Origin: Streptomyces sp. A0642
Lineage (GTDB): Bacteria; Actinomycetota; Actinomycetes; Streptomycetales; Streptomycetaceae
DNA: 64,000 bases
Assembly: GCF_004795105.1 (NCBI RefSeq)
Contig: NZ_SSBL01000030.1
Location: 1-64,000, forward strand
Direction of reading: 5' to 3'
Below are positions 51,083 through 61,246 of this stretch, one piece after another. The translations under genes and the position numbers were made by a program. Position 1 is the first letter of the stretch. Every line of letters begins with the position of its first letter. The notes below the pieces were generated by a model, which ran no database searches, had not been told where the DNA came from, and saw only the letters and a list, made by a program, of their open reading frames with translations.

Positions 51083-52609
51083 TCACGGACGGCGCAGCGC
51101 GTCGGCCGCGGCGGTCGCCGCAGGGCCTGCCGCCAGCTCGGTCTCCAGCAGCTGCTTGCCGAGCAGCTCCGGGTCCGGAAGCTCCATCGGGTACTCGCCG
51201 TCGAAGCAGGCGCGGCACAGATTCGGCTTGGCGATCGTCGTCGCCTCGACCATCGCGTCGAGCGAGATGTACGAGAGCGAGTCGGCCCCCATCGACGTGG
51301 CGATCTCGTCGACGGTCATGCCGTTGGCGATCAGCTCGGCGCGGGTGGCGAAGTCGATGCCGAAGAAGCAGGGCCACTTCACGGGCGGGGAGGAGATCCG
51401 GATGTGGATCTCGGCCGCACCGGCCTCGCGGAGCATCCGGACGAGTGCGCGCTGGGTGTTGCCGCGGACGATCGAGTCGTCGACGACCACCAGTCGCTTG
51501 CCCTTGATGACTTCCTTGAGGGGGTTCAGCTTGAGGCGGATGCCGAGCTGCCGGATGGTCTGGGACGGCTGGATGAAGGTCCGGCCCACGTAGGCGTTCT
51601 TCACCAGTCCGGCGCCGAAGGGGATACCGCTGGCCTCCGCGTAACCGATGGCGGCGGGGGTGCCGGACTCCGGTGTCGCTATGACCAGATCGGCCTCGAC
51701 CGGGGCCTCGGCCGCCAGCTTGCGTCCCATCTCCACCCGGGAGAGGTAGACGTTCCGACCGGCGATGTCGGTGTCGGGGCGCGCCAGGTAGACGTACTCG
51801 AAGACACAGCCCTTGGGCTTCGCTTCTGCGAAGCGGGAGGTGCGCAGACCGTTCTCGTCGATGGCGACGAGTTCGCCCGGCTCGATCTCGCGGACGAAGC
51901 TGGCGCCGCAGATGTCGAGGGCGGCGGACTCGGAGGCCACCACCCAGCCGCGCTCCAGCCGGCCGAGGACCAGCGGGCGGATGCCCTGCGGGTCACGGGC
52001 GGCGTAGAGGGTGTGCTCATCCATGAAGACGAGGGAGAAGGCGCCCCTGACATCGGGAAGCACCTTGGCGGCGGCCTCCTCGATGGTGAGCGGCTTGCCG
52101 TCGTCGTCGGTCTGGCCGGCGAGCAGGGCGGTCACCAGGTCGGTGTCGTTGGTCGCGGCGACCTGGGTGGCGCGGCCGTCCTTGCGCGGAAGGTCGGCGA
52201 CCATCTCGGCGAGCTGGGCCGTGTTGACCAGGTTTCCGTTGTGACCCAGGGCGATCGAGCCGTGCGCGGTCGCACGGAACGTCGGCTGCGCGTTCTCCCA
52301 CACCGAGGCGCCGGTGGTGGAGTAGCGGGCATGACCGACCGCGATATGGCCCTGGAGCGATCCCAGAGACGTTTCGTCGAAGACCTGCGAGACCAGTCCC
52401 ATGTCCTTGAAGACCAGGATCTGGGACCCGTTGCTCACTGCGATGCCCGCGGACTCCTGTCCACGGTGCTGCAGGGCATACAGTCCGAAATAGGTGAGCT
52501 TGGCGACCTCTTCACCCGGAGCCCAGACACCGAAGACGCCACAAGCGTCCTGGGGGCCTTTCTCTCCGGGGAGCAGGTCGTGGTTGAGTCGTCCATCACC
52601 ACGAGGCAC
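51083..52609 (-). CDS. purF: Amidophosphoribosyltransferase
   Basis: A 508-residue enzyme that commits PRPP and glutamine to purine synthesis as 5-phosphoribosylamine. It is a class II glutamine amidotransferase with a propeptide of 22 residues removed to expose the catalytic Cys23 (ACGVFGVWAPG), followed by YALQHRGQESAGIA. The PRTase domain carries the PRPP loop VVVDDSIVRGNT, and the Cys residues CFFGID and CRACFDGEYP fit the Fe-S-containing Bacillus-type enzyme. The start is GTG at 52609. The operon purF-purM reads leftward. Upstream, more than 500 bp separate it from the sulfur-linked leader peptide, which reads the other way. Confidence 0.97.
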   Translation of the reverse strand: MPRGDGRLNHDLLPGEKGPQDACGVFGVWAPGEEVAKLTYFGLYALQHRGQESAGIAVSNGSQILVFKDMGLVSQVFDETSLGSLQGHIAVGHARYSTTGASVWENAQPTFRATAHGSIALGHNGNLVNTAQLAEMVADLPRKDGRATQVAATNDTDLVTALLAGQTDDDGKPLTIEEAAAKVLPDVRGAFSLVFMDEHTLYAARDPQGIRPLVLGRLERGWVVASESAALDICGASFVREIEPGELVAIDENGLRTSRFAEAKPKGCVFEYVYLARPDTDIAGRNVYLSRVEMGRKLAAEAPVEADLVIATPESGTPAAIGYAEASGIPFGAGLVKNAYVGRTFIQPSQTIRQLGIRLKLNPLKEVIKGKRLVVVDDSIVRGNTQRALVRMLREAGAAEIHIRISSPPVKWPCFFGIDFATRAELIANGMTVDEIATSMGADSLSYISLDAMVEATTIAKPNLCRACFDGEYPMELPDPELLGKQLLETELAAGPAATAAADALRRP

Positions 52610-53100
52610 ACCACCGAGTGTAGGCGAGATCGACCACTGGTCCGAATTGGGGACGCCCCGCCCGCGGACACGGGAAACGCGCCCTCACCCCCTCGCGCGG
52701 CCGTAGCGAACGGTGACGCGCGGTGATCGGTGCCCGGTGGCCGACTGCCGCCCGTGGCCGCCTCGGAGCAGTCGCCGCCCGGAACACCGGCGGGTTACCG
52801 ACCGGTTCCGGCCATACGGTCCAAGCGCCCACGGGCCGGCCCATGACGCTTCGCGAGGGGGGCCGGGAGGGCCCCGGGGCGGGGTGGCCGAACGCTCGTT
52901 TCGTGGTGAGCCTCACATCGAGCGCGGGGCGCTCGGGGCGGTATGCGCTTCTTGTGACGGGTGAGTGGTGGTCTTTCTCGGGGTTGCCCGGAGACCCCGA
53001 GGCTGTGGAGGCGCTCGGCCCGCCGGGTTGTCCTGGGGAACCCGGAGGCCGTGGGGGCGGCCGGACCGTTGCCGTGGCCGTCCGGAGTGCGAGACCGGCG
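52610..53100. other. Intergenic region upstream of purF
   Basis: No gene is supported. Overlapping frames on both strands have random GC-rich composition. It must hold the purF promoter on the minus strand. Confidence 0.5.
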
Positions 53101-53129
53101 TTGACAGGCGCATGCCTCGTTGGCAGGCT
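53101..53129 (+). promoter_or_regulatory. Promoter of cysteine-type leader peptide, leaderless start
   Basis: TTGACA (53101-53106), 17-bp spacer, CAGGCT (53124-53129). Transcription should start about seven bases on, which is the A of the leader peptide ATG at 53137. The transcript is therefore probably leaderless. Confidence 0.75.
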
Positions 53130-53136
53130 CCTGCCC

Positions 53137-53229
53137 ATGCAGCCCCTCGGTGATCGCACGATCACGCTCGTGGAGCGCCGTCACGTCGATCTGGGACGTG
53201 TCTCGAGCGCCATCTGTCGCCGCGCCTGA
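53137..53229 (+). CDS. Cysteine-type regulatory leader peptide
   Basis: A 30-residue ORF, MQPLGDRTITL then VERRHVDLGRVSSAICRRA. The block RRHVDLGRVSSAICRR matches the family of short actinobacterial leader peptides (consensus RRHxDLxRVxSAxC) found upstream of sulfur and cysteine metabolism genes. There, ribosome pausing at the C-terminal Cys codon is thought to control the downstream gene by attenuation. Here it is followed, on the same strand after 353 bp, by a sulfatase gene, which fits sulfur supply. There is no ribosome-binding site; the promoter position indicates a leaderless start. Confidence 0.82.
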   Translation: MQPLGDRTITLVERRHVDLGRVSSAICRRA

Positions 53230-53582
53230 TTCCTTCGGCGCACGCGAGGGCTTCGCTTCCCCACCCCTCGGCATCGCGGCGGCCGTATCTCCGTCCTCCG
53301 ACGCGATCCCCGGCAGCCGCTCGGTGACGCCGCGGTCCTGCGCACCCGGTCCGTACAACGCCTGTGCGCACAGCGCCCGGTACGAGCCGCATGCCTCGCC
53401 CTCGCGGCGCTCACCGCACTGCTGACACCCCTGGCGCTCCCTGCGTCGCGCCCGTCCGCCGTGTCTCCCGCACCCCTCATGCCCGTCGCGCCTTCGGGAC
53501 GCCCGTAGCCGTCCGTCCGGACCTGTCCGGCCGACCGGTGCACGCCCCGTGCGGCGCGGCCTCTTCCTGCCCTGGAGCAGCC
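53230..53582 (+). promoter_or_regulatory. Leader region between peptide and sulfatase gene
   Basis: About 350 bp with no supported gene. If the leader peptide works by attenuation, the alternative hairpins or terminator should lie here. The GC-rich sequence offers many pairings, but I cannot point to one with confidence. A second promoter for the sulfatase cannot be excluded. Confidence 0.4.
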
Positions 53583-55028
53583 ATGACCTCCCCCTCCCGC
53601 GATTCGGATTCCCGCACTTCTCCGCTGACCCGACGCGCTTTCGGGACCGCTGTCGGCGCCACGGCCGCCGCGGCCGCGGTGGGTCTGCCCGCCGCGGCCC
53701 CCGCCGCTGCCGTACCGGCGGAGCCGGCGCACGAGCGGCCCTTCCGGGCGGCCCGGGGCCGGCACTCGCGGCGGCCCAACGTCCTGTTCATCCTCGGGGA
53801 CGACCTGGGCTGGGCCGACCTCTCCTCCTACGGATCGCCCGACATCCGGACCCCGAACCTGGACCGCCTCGGCCGTCAGGGCGTGCGGTTCACCGACGCG
53901 TACGCCGGGTCCGCCACGTGCTCACCGACCCGGTTCAGCCTGTACACCGGCCGCTACCCGGGGCGCACCGAGGGCGGCCTCGCGGAACCCATCGCGGACC
54001 GCTCGGTGGGCCTCGACCCCACCCACCCCACCCTCGCCTCACTGCTGCGGGGCGCCGGGTACGCGACCGCGCTGATCGGCAAGTGGCACTGCGGCTATCT
54101 GCCGGACTACAGCCCCACCAAGTCGGGGTGGGACGAGTTCTTCGGCAACTTCGGCGGGGCGCTGGAGTACTACTCGAAGCTCGGTCTCGGCGGCGAGTAC
54201 GACCTCTACGAGGGCGATGCCGAGTACAAGGACCTGCGCTACTACACCCGCATCCTGACCGAGCGGGCGAGTGAGTACGTACAGCGCGACCACGACCGGC
54301 CGTGGCTGCTGAACCTGAACTTCACGACCCCGCACTGGCCCTGGATCGCCGAGGGAGACACGGCCGAGAGCGCCGAGATCGTCCGGAAGATCAAGGAGGG
54401 CGGTCTCGGAGGACTCTTCCACGCCGACGGGGGCTCCCTCGCCAAGTACAAGGAGATGGTCGAGGACCTGGACCGCTCGGTCGGCGAGGTGCTGAAGGCG
54501 CTGAAGCGGTCCGGCCAGGAGGAGGACACCCTGGTCTTCTTCGCCAGCGACAACGGCGGCGAACGCTTCTCGTACCAGTGGCCGCTCTCCGGCAACAAGA
54601 GCTCCCTCCAGGAGGGCGGCATCCGCGTCCCGGCCGTGCTGCGCTGGCCGGCCCGGATCGATCCGCACCAGGTGAGCGACCTGCCGCTGTTCTCGCCCGA
54701 CTGGACGGCGACGCTGCTGGAACTGGCCGGGGCCCGGCCCGACCCGGCCCACCCCCTGGACGGCGTCAGCCTGGCCGGATACCTGCTGCGCGGCGAGGAG
54801 CCGAAGGAACGGGACCTGTTCTGGCGCGTACGCGGGGAGCGCGCGCTGCGGCGGGGTGACTGGAAGTACTACCGGGGCAGGAACGGCGCGGATCAGCTGT
54901 TCCACCTGGCGTCCGACCAGCGGGAACAGGCGAACCGGGCCGCCGCCGAGCCGGAGCTGCTGGCCGACCTGCGGGCGGCGTGGGAGCGGACGGACGCGGG
55001 CCTGCTGCCCTATCCGAAGACCTCCTGA
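53583..55028 (+). CDS. Tat-exported sulfatase
   Basis: A 481-residue type I sulfatase that hydrolyses sulfate esters outside the cell. The N-terminus is a twin-arginine signal (SPLTRRAFGTAVGATAAAAAV) ending near AAPAAA. The metal-binding Asp pair is in LFILGDDLGWADLSSYG. The formylglycine motif CSPTR (CxPxR) is followed by FSLYTGRYPGR, so it requires a formylglycine-generating enzyme, not present in this window. GKWHCG and SDNGGERFS complete the active site. The ATG at 53583 has GGAG five bases upstream. Its place behind a cysteine-type leader peptide suggests induction under sulfur limitation. Confidence 0.93.
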   Translation: MTSPSRDSDSRTSPLTRRAFGTAVGATAAAAAVGLPAAAPAAAVPAEPAHERPFRAARGRHSRRPNVLFILGDDLGWADLSSYGSPDIRTPNLDRLGRQGVRFTDAYAGSATCSPTRFSLYTGRYPGRTEGGLAEPIADRSVGLDPTHPTLASLLRGAGYATALIGKWHCGYLPDYSPTKSGWDEFFGNFGGALEYYSKLGLGGEYDLYEGDAEYKDLRYYTRILTERASEYVQRDHDRPWLLNLNFTTPHWPWIAEGDTAESAEIVRKIKEGGLGGLFHADGGSLAKYKEMVEDLDRSVGEVLKALKRSGQEEDTLVFFASDNGGERFSYQWPLSGNKSSLQEGGIRVPAVLRWPARIDPHQVSDLPLFSPDWTATLLELAGARPDPAHPLDGVSLAGYLLRGEEPKERDLFWRVRGERALRRGDWKYYRGRNGADQLFHLASDQREQANRAAAEPELLADLRAAWERTDAGLLPYPKTS

Positions 55029-55061
55029 TCCCGTACTCCGGTCGCCGCTGCGCTCCTTCCG

Positions 55062-55862
55062 TCACCCCATCAGGGGCAGCAGCGCGGCCAGGTCCGCCCG
55101 CTCACCACTGGCGCTGACCTTGGCCGCGTCGAGTTCCCGCGCCCACTGCGTACGTCCGGTGGCGAGCCTGATCCAGGTGAGCGCGTCGGTCTCGACGACA
55201 TTGGGCGGGGTGCCGCGGGTGTGACGGGGTCCTTGGACGCACTGGACCACCGCGAACGGCGGGACCCGCACCTCGACCGACCCGCCGGGCGCCTTCTCCG
55301 CCAAGGCATCCGCGAGCAACCGGGTGCAGGCGGCGAGCGCCTGGCGGTCGTACGGGATGCCGAGCCCGGTCGCCTCGTTGAGGTCGTACGTATGGACCAC
55401 GAGCTCCACGGTGCGGGTGACCAGGAAGTCCCCGAGCCGCATCGCGCCCACTCGCGTGGCCAGCAGCCGGTCCTCGGGGACGCCGGGCACCAGGGCCTCG
55501 AACCGGTCGGCCACCTCTCCGTACAGCGCGTCCACATCGGGGTGGCCGGCGGCGAGCGCCACGGTGTCGTCGGCGATCCGGCCGGCCCGCTCCGCAGTGG
55601 AGAACGGCCACTCCAGCAGACTCACCTCGGCCTTGGCGAGGGCGGGCGCGGGCTGCTCCAGCTTGCTGGTGACGTGCGAGAGCGCCATGGTCAGGTGGAC
55701 GGCCAGCTCGCGCACGGACCAGGCGCCGAGCCCGCTCGGTCCGTCCATCTGCTGGGGCGTCAGGGTGCGCACGGCAGCCCGGACATGGGAGAACTGTGCC
55801 AGGACTGCGGTGCGGGTCCTGGCCGGGTCGTAGCGGCGGGCGCGCTTCTGGGACGGCGGCAT
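55062..55862 (-). CDS. Maleylpyruvate isomerase / sterol-carrier family protein
   Basis: A 266-residue protein. The N-terminal two-thirds fit the mycothiol-dependent maleylpyruvate isomerase (DinB-like) fold, with conserved GLGAWSVRELAVHLTMA and LVVHTYDLNEATG. His residues in HLTMALSH and VVHTYD would bind a metal. The C-terminal segment (VEVRVPPFAVVQCVQGPRH...DALTWIRLATGR) resembles an SCP2 sterol-carrier domain. The substrate is unknown. The ATG at 55862 lies seven bases after TAGGCT, which suggests a leaderless mRNA. The longer frame to 55922 is rejected. It converges with the sulfatase gene. Confidence 0.82.
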   Translation of the reverse strand: MPPSQKRARRYDPARTRTAVLAQFSHVRAAVRTLTPQQMDGPSGLGAWSVRELAVHLTMALSHVTSKLEQPAPALAKAEVSLLEWPFSTAERAGRIADDTVALAAGHPDVDALYGEVADRFEALVPGVPEDRLLATRVGAMRLGDFLVTRTVELVVHTYDLNEATGLGIPYDRQALAACTRLLADALAEKAPGGSVEVRVPPFAVVQCVQGPRHTRGTPPNVVETDALTWIRLATGRTQWARELDAAKVSASGERADLAALLPLMG

Positions 55863-55998
55863 GGACGGGAGCCTACGGCGTACCGAAACCCCGTCCCACG
55901 GCACCGGCGGCCACACCGCCACGTCGGGCCCCGCCCCGGCCCGGCGGGGGGCCGCCTCCGAGGGCGCCCCGGGCCCTCAGCCCCGCGTCAGCCCCGCG

Positions 55999-56640
55999 TC
56001 AGCCCCGGGTCGCGAAGTCGCCCAGGCCCTTCTCGAGCAGGCCGAACGCCCGCTCGGCCAGCACGGCGGCATCCGCCGCGATGGCCTCGGCGGATTCGCC
56101 GGCCAGCAACCGCCGGTGGTTCTCGCTGATCAGGGCGTTCCGGGTGCTGATCAGCTGAGCCGCCACGATGCGCGCCACGGTCGGCTCCTCCCCCTCCCCG
56201 ACCAGGACGTCGACGAGCAGCTCATCACCGCGCGCGAAGAAGGCGTGCACCCGGGTGAGCAGGGCCGGCGTCTCCTGGATCAAGCGCAGGAGCCCGAGCG
56301 CGACCGGTGAATCACTCATCCCGACCGCGGGATCCCGGCCCTCCACGGCGGCCAGGAACTGCCGGCGCACGCCGGCCACCGCGGACTCACCCGGGGCCCG
56401 GTCACGTACGCCCTGGGCGACATCCCCGATGTGCTCCTCCATGGGAGCGAGAACCAGGTCTTCTTTACTGTCGAAATAGTTGAAAACCGTCATCTTGGAG
56501 ACGTCGGCCGCGTCGGCGATCTCCGCCACGGAGACCTGATCGAATCCCCGCTCGCTGAAGAGCCTCGTCGCCTCGGCAAGCAGACGGCGTCGCGTCTGGA
56601 TCTTCTTGCGCTCGCGGAGGCCCATCCCCTCGGTCACCAT
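55999..56640 (-). CDS. TetR-family transcriptional regulator
   Basis: A 213-residue regulator. The N-terminal helix-turn-helix covers residues 11-57 (LLAEATRLFSERGFDQVSVAEIADAADVSKMTVFNYF), followed by a C-terminal ligand domain of the AcrR_C type. The ATG at 56640 (MVTEGMGLRER) lies six bases after CATAAT, another probable leaderless start. An imperfect palindrome GTCGAATAATTGAC (56674-56687) just upstream may be its own operator. It is read in the same direction as the neighbouring isomerase-like gene 136 bp away, a possible target. The effector is unknown. Confidence 0.88.
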   Translation of the reverse strand: MVTEGMGLRERKKIQTRRRLLAEATRLFSERGFDQVSVAEIADAADVSKMTVFNYFDSKEDLVLAPMEEHIGDVAQGVRDRAPGESAVAGVRRQFLAAVEGRDPAVGMSDSPVALGLLRLIQETPALLTRVHAFFARGDELLVDVLVGEGEEPTVARIVAAQLISTRNALISENHRRLLAGESAEAIAADAAVLAERAFGLLEKGLGDFATRG

Positions 56641-56709
56641 GCCATCATTATGTCAGGATGAAACTTGGCCTGAGTCGAATAATTGACCCAGTACATCTGT
56701 TACGTGGAA

Positions 56710-56738
56710 GCCCCCGCCCGGTCGAGCCGGGCGGGGGC
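56710..56738 (-). terminator. Terminator of purSQL operon
   Basis: GCCCCCGCCCGG and CCGGGCGGGGGC form a perfect 12-bp stem with a 5-base loop, 32 bp beyond the purL stop. Confidence 0.88.
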
Positions 56739-56770
56739 CTGCGCGCAAGGTGACGGACGCGTCGACCGGG

Positions 56771-59016
<2,246 letters not shown>

Positions 59017-59020
<4 letters not shown>

Positions 59021-59697
59021 AGGTTGACCAGCTTCTTGATGATCGAGGTGAAGAAACCGAGACCGTCGGTACGACCGGTTCCGATCAGCGGCTCGACGGC
59101 GTGCTCCGGGTGCGGCATCAGACCGACGACGTTGCCCGCCGCGTTGCTGATGCCGGCGATGTCGCGCAGCGAGCCGTTGGGGTTGACGTCCACGTAGCGG
59201 AACGCGACGCGGCCCTCGGCCTCCAGCTCGTCGAGCGTCCGCTCGTCGGCTGTGTAGCGGCCGTCCATGTTCTTGAGCGGGACGGAGATCTCCTGGCCCG
59301 CGGTGTAGTCGACGGTCCAGGACGTCTCCGCGTTCTCGACGCGGAGCGTCTGGTCGCGGCAGATGAAGTGCAGGTGGTTGTTGCGCAGCATCGCGCCGGG
59401 CAGCAGATGGGCCTCGGTCAGGATCTGGAAGCCGTTGCAGATTCCGAGAACGGGCATGCCCGCCTTGGCCTGCTCGATCACCGTCTCCATGACCGGCGAG
59501 AAGCGGGAGATGGCTCCGGCCCGCAGATAGTCGCCGTAGGAGAAACCGCCCGCGAGGATGACCGCGTCGACCTGGTGCAGGTCCTTGTCGCGGTGCCACA
59601 GCGATACGGGTTCGGCGCCGGCGACCCGTACGGCCCGAAGGCTGTCCTGGTCGTCGAGCGTGCCCGGAAAAGTGACGACTCCGATACGAGCGGTCAC
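59017..59697 (-). CDS. purQ: Phosphoribosylformylglycinamidine synthase subunit PurQ
   Basis: A 226-residue class I glutaminase that supplies ammonia to PurL. The catalytic triad is visible: Cys in GICNGFQIL and His/Glu in MPHPEHAVE. VVTFPGTLDDQD and LAGGFSYGDYLRAGA are family signatures. The start is GTG at 59697, overlapping the purS stop by four bases; the stop overlaps the purL ATG by four bases, so all three are translationally coupled. Confidence 0.98.
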
Positions 59698-59954
59698 TTC
59701 GACTCCTCGGCCTTCTCCACCTTCACGGTGAAGTCCTCGATCACGGTGTTGGCGAGGAACGTCTCGGCCATCTCGTGAATACGAGCGAGCGCGGCGTCAT
59801 CGACGGGCCCCTCGATCTCCAGCTCGAAACGCTTTCCCTGACGTACGTCCGCGATTCCCTCGAAGCCGAGACGGGGCAGCGCACGCTGCACAGCCTGTCC
59901 CTGCGGGTCGAGGATCTCGGGCTTGAGCATGACGTCGACTACGACGCGTGCCAC
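59694..59954 (-). CDS. purS: Phosphoribosylformylglycinamidine synthase subunit PurS
   Basis: An 86-residue subunit that bridges PurL and PurQ and helps channel ammonia. It has the conserved VVVDVMLKPEILDPQGQAVQ start and the ferredoxin-like fold pattern KRFELEIEG. I chose GTG at 59954 (MARVVVDV) because GGGAG lies five bases upstream; the GTG at 59960 overlaps that ribosome-binding site. It is the first gene of purSQL. The operon promoter lies in 59955-60338, shared with the divergent lsrL. Confidence 0.96.
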   Translation of the reverse strand: MARVVVDVMLKPEILDPQGQAVQRALPRLGFEGIADVRQGKRFELEIEGPVDDAALARIHEMAETFLANTVIEDFTVKVEKAEESK

Positions 59955-60338
59955 TGGCACTCCCGGTGTGGTGGTGTGGTGCGGCTGTTTCTCCGGGGGG
60001 TTCCCCAGGACCCCCGCGGGTCCTCTCAGCGTACCTGGCCCGAAATTCTACGCGGGTAGATATGGAGCGGGGCGGATCACGCCGAGATATCGGCCGCGAC
60101 TACGGGGGCGGAAAACCCTGCAAAAAGATCCTCACCGGCAGCGCACAAAGCAGGTTGACACGCGCAGGTAATTGGGCGGGCTTCACAATGCGGCGCCGGT
60201 CGCTGTACAAATGATTACCGGGGAAAGCAGCATTGCCCCTGAACGGCCGACACCGGTCAGCCCGCATCCGCGCTCACAGCCGGAAGGCCGGCATCCGCGC
60301 ACGTCAGGCGCGGACGCCGCAGGAAAGGACCGATATCC
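59955..60338. other. Divergent promoter region purS / lsrL
   Basis: About 380 bp with no gene. It has a local AT-rich stretch at 60115-60220 with TTGACA at 60155-60160 facing lsrL, but no well-spaced -10. No recognised purine operator or riboswitch was seen. Confidence 0.5.
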
Positions 60339-60674
60339 GTGGCTCAGCGCGTAGTGGTCACGCTCTCCGACGACATCGACGGGGGAGCAGCAGCGGAAAC
60401 GGTCGCCTTCGCCCTGGACGGGAAGTCGTACGAGATCGACCTGAATCCGTCCAACGCGAAGAAACTGCGCAAGGCCCTGGCGCCTTACGTGGCAGCCGGC
60501 CGCAAGCAGACGAATGCGGGCAAGCACGGCAAGGCGCCCGTCTCGTACAGCCACACCTCGCTCGCACCCGATCCGGCGGCCGTACGCGCCTGGGCCCGTT
60601 CCCACCGCATCGAGGTGCCGGCCCGGGGCCGGATCCCGAAGAAGGTGTACGAGGCGTTCCAGGAAGCCAGTTGA
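60339..60674 (+). CDS. lsrL: Lsr2-family nucleoid protein LsrL
   Basis: A 111-residue xenogeneic-silencer-type protein. The N-terminal dimerisation domain is MAQRVVVTLSDDIDGGAAAETVAFALDG, and the C-terminal DNA-binding helix pair holds the minor-groove RGR motif (VPARGRIPKKVYEAF). Streptomyces carry two Lsr2 proteins; the position beside purSQL matches the paralogue LsrL (S. coelicolor SCO4076) rather than the main Lsr2. The GTG at 60339 has a GGAAAGGA ribosome-binding site. It is monocistronic by spacing. Confidence 0.9.
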   Translation: MAQRVVVTLSDDIDGGAAAETVAFALDGKSYEIDLNPSNAKKLRKALAPYVAAGRKQTNAGKHGKAPVSYSHTSLAPDPAAVRAWARSHRIEVPARGRIPKKVYEAFQEAS

Positions 60675-60759
60675 GCGGACGGGCGACGCGGGCCGGCCGG
60701 GCGGCGGGCACCGGACGGCCCGTCACGCGCCTCTCGCGCGACACCCCGCGGGAGCCGAC

Positions 60760-60790
60760 TTGCGCGACACCCCTGCAGGTCGGCTAGAGT
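60760..60790 (+). promoter_or_regulatory. Promoter of tRNA-Gly (TCC)
   Basis: TTGCGC (60760-60765) and TAGAGT (60785-60790) with a 19-bp spacer, about 50 bp upstream of the tRNA. A second TAGAGT at 60947-60952 precedes the next tRNA. Confidence 0.5.
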
Positions 60791-60839
60791 CTGGAGCACG
60801 CCGAAGGGCAAGGCCGCAAAGCCGAACCCCAAGCAGCGT

Positions 60840-60911
60840 GCGGGTGTAGTTCAGTAGTAGAACATCCCCCTTCCAGGGGGAAGGCGCAGTGTGCAATTCC
60901 TGTCACCCGCT
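60840..60911 (+). tRNA. tRNA-Gly (TCC)
   Basis: 72-base cloverleaf; acceptor GCGGGTG/CACCCGC, anticodon arm CCCCCTTCCAGGGGG with TCC. Confidence 0.96.
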
Positions 60912-60990
60912 CTGCATCGCTCTCCGAACCACTCCGGTGGATCAGGTAGAGTAGTGCTCGCTCCACCGGTGAAAGCCGAGTGGCTGCAAT

Positions 60991-61063
60991 GCGGACGTAG
61001 CTCAGTTGGTAGAGCGCAACCTTGCCAAGGTTGAGGTCGCCAGTTCGAACCTGGTCGTCCGCT
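60991..61063 (+). tRNA. tRNA-Gly (GCC)
   Basis: 73-base cloverleaf; acceptor GCGGACG/CGTCCGC, anticodon arm CAACCTTGCCAAGGTTG with GCC. Different isoacceptor from its neighbour, 80 bp away. Confidence 0.97.
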
Positions 61064-61069
61064 CTTGAT

Positions 61070-61103
61070 CGAAGGCCCTGGTCGATATCGACCAGGGCCT
61101 TCG
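61070..61103 (+). terminator. Terminator of tRNA-Gly pair
   Basis: A perfect uninterrupted palindrome, GAAGGCCCTGGTCGAT followed by ATCGACCAGGGCCTTC, starting 7 bp after the second tRNA. Confidence 0.85.
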
Positions 61104-61148
61104 TCGTATTCGATCCCGGCAGGCCGAATACCTCCGGTCCTCTTCACT

Positions 61149-61190
61149 CATGACGTTTGTCATGAAGCGCAATGCATGACGTTTGTCATG
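61149..61190. promoter_or_regulatory. Twin operator palindromes upstream of ABC-kinase operon
   Basis: CATGACGTTTGTCATG occurs twice, at 61149-61164 and 61175-61190: two identical 6+4+6 inverted repeats with centres 26 bp apart. They end 56 bp before the ABC ATPase start codon. The form ATGAC-N4-GTCAT is typical of sites for NarL/LuxR-type response regulators, and the operon encodes a DesK-type kinase, so control by its partner regulator is likely. Confidence 0.75.
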
Positions 61191-61246
61191 GGCAGCGATG
61201 ACAGCTCGCACTGCTCCCGGTCCCGTCCGGGCGGAAGCCTTGAGTC

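Noticed and set aside
52723..53136. Plus-strand frame upstream of, and continuous with, the leader peptide
   Set aside because: It has no start signal; the promoter at 53101-53129 lies within it and places the true start at 53137.
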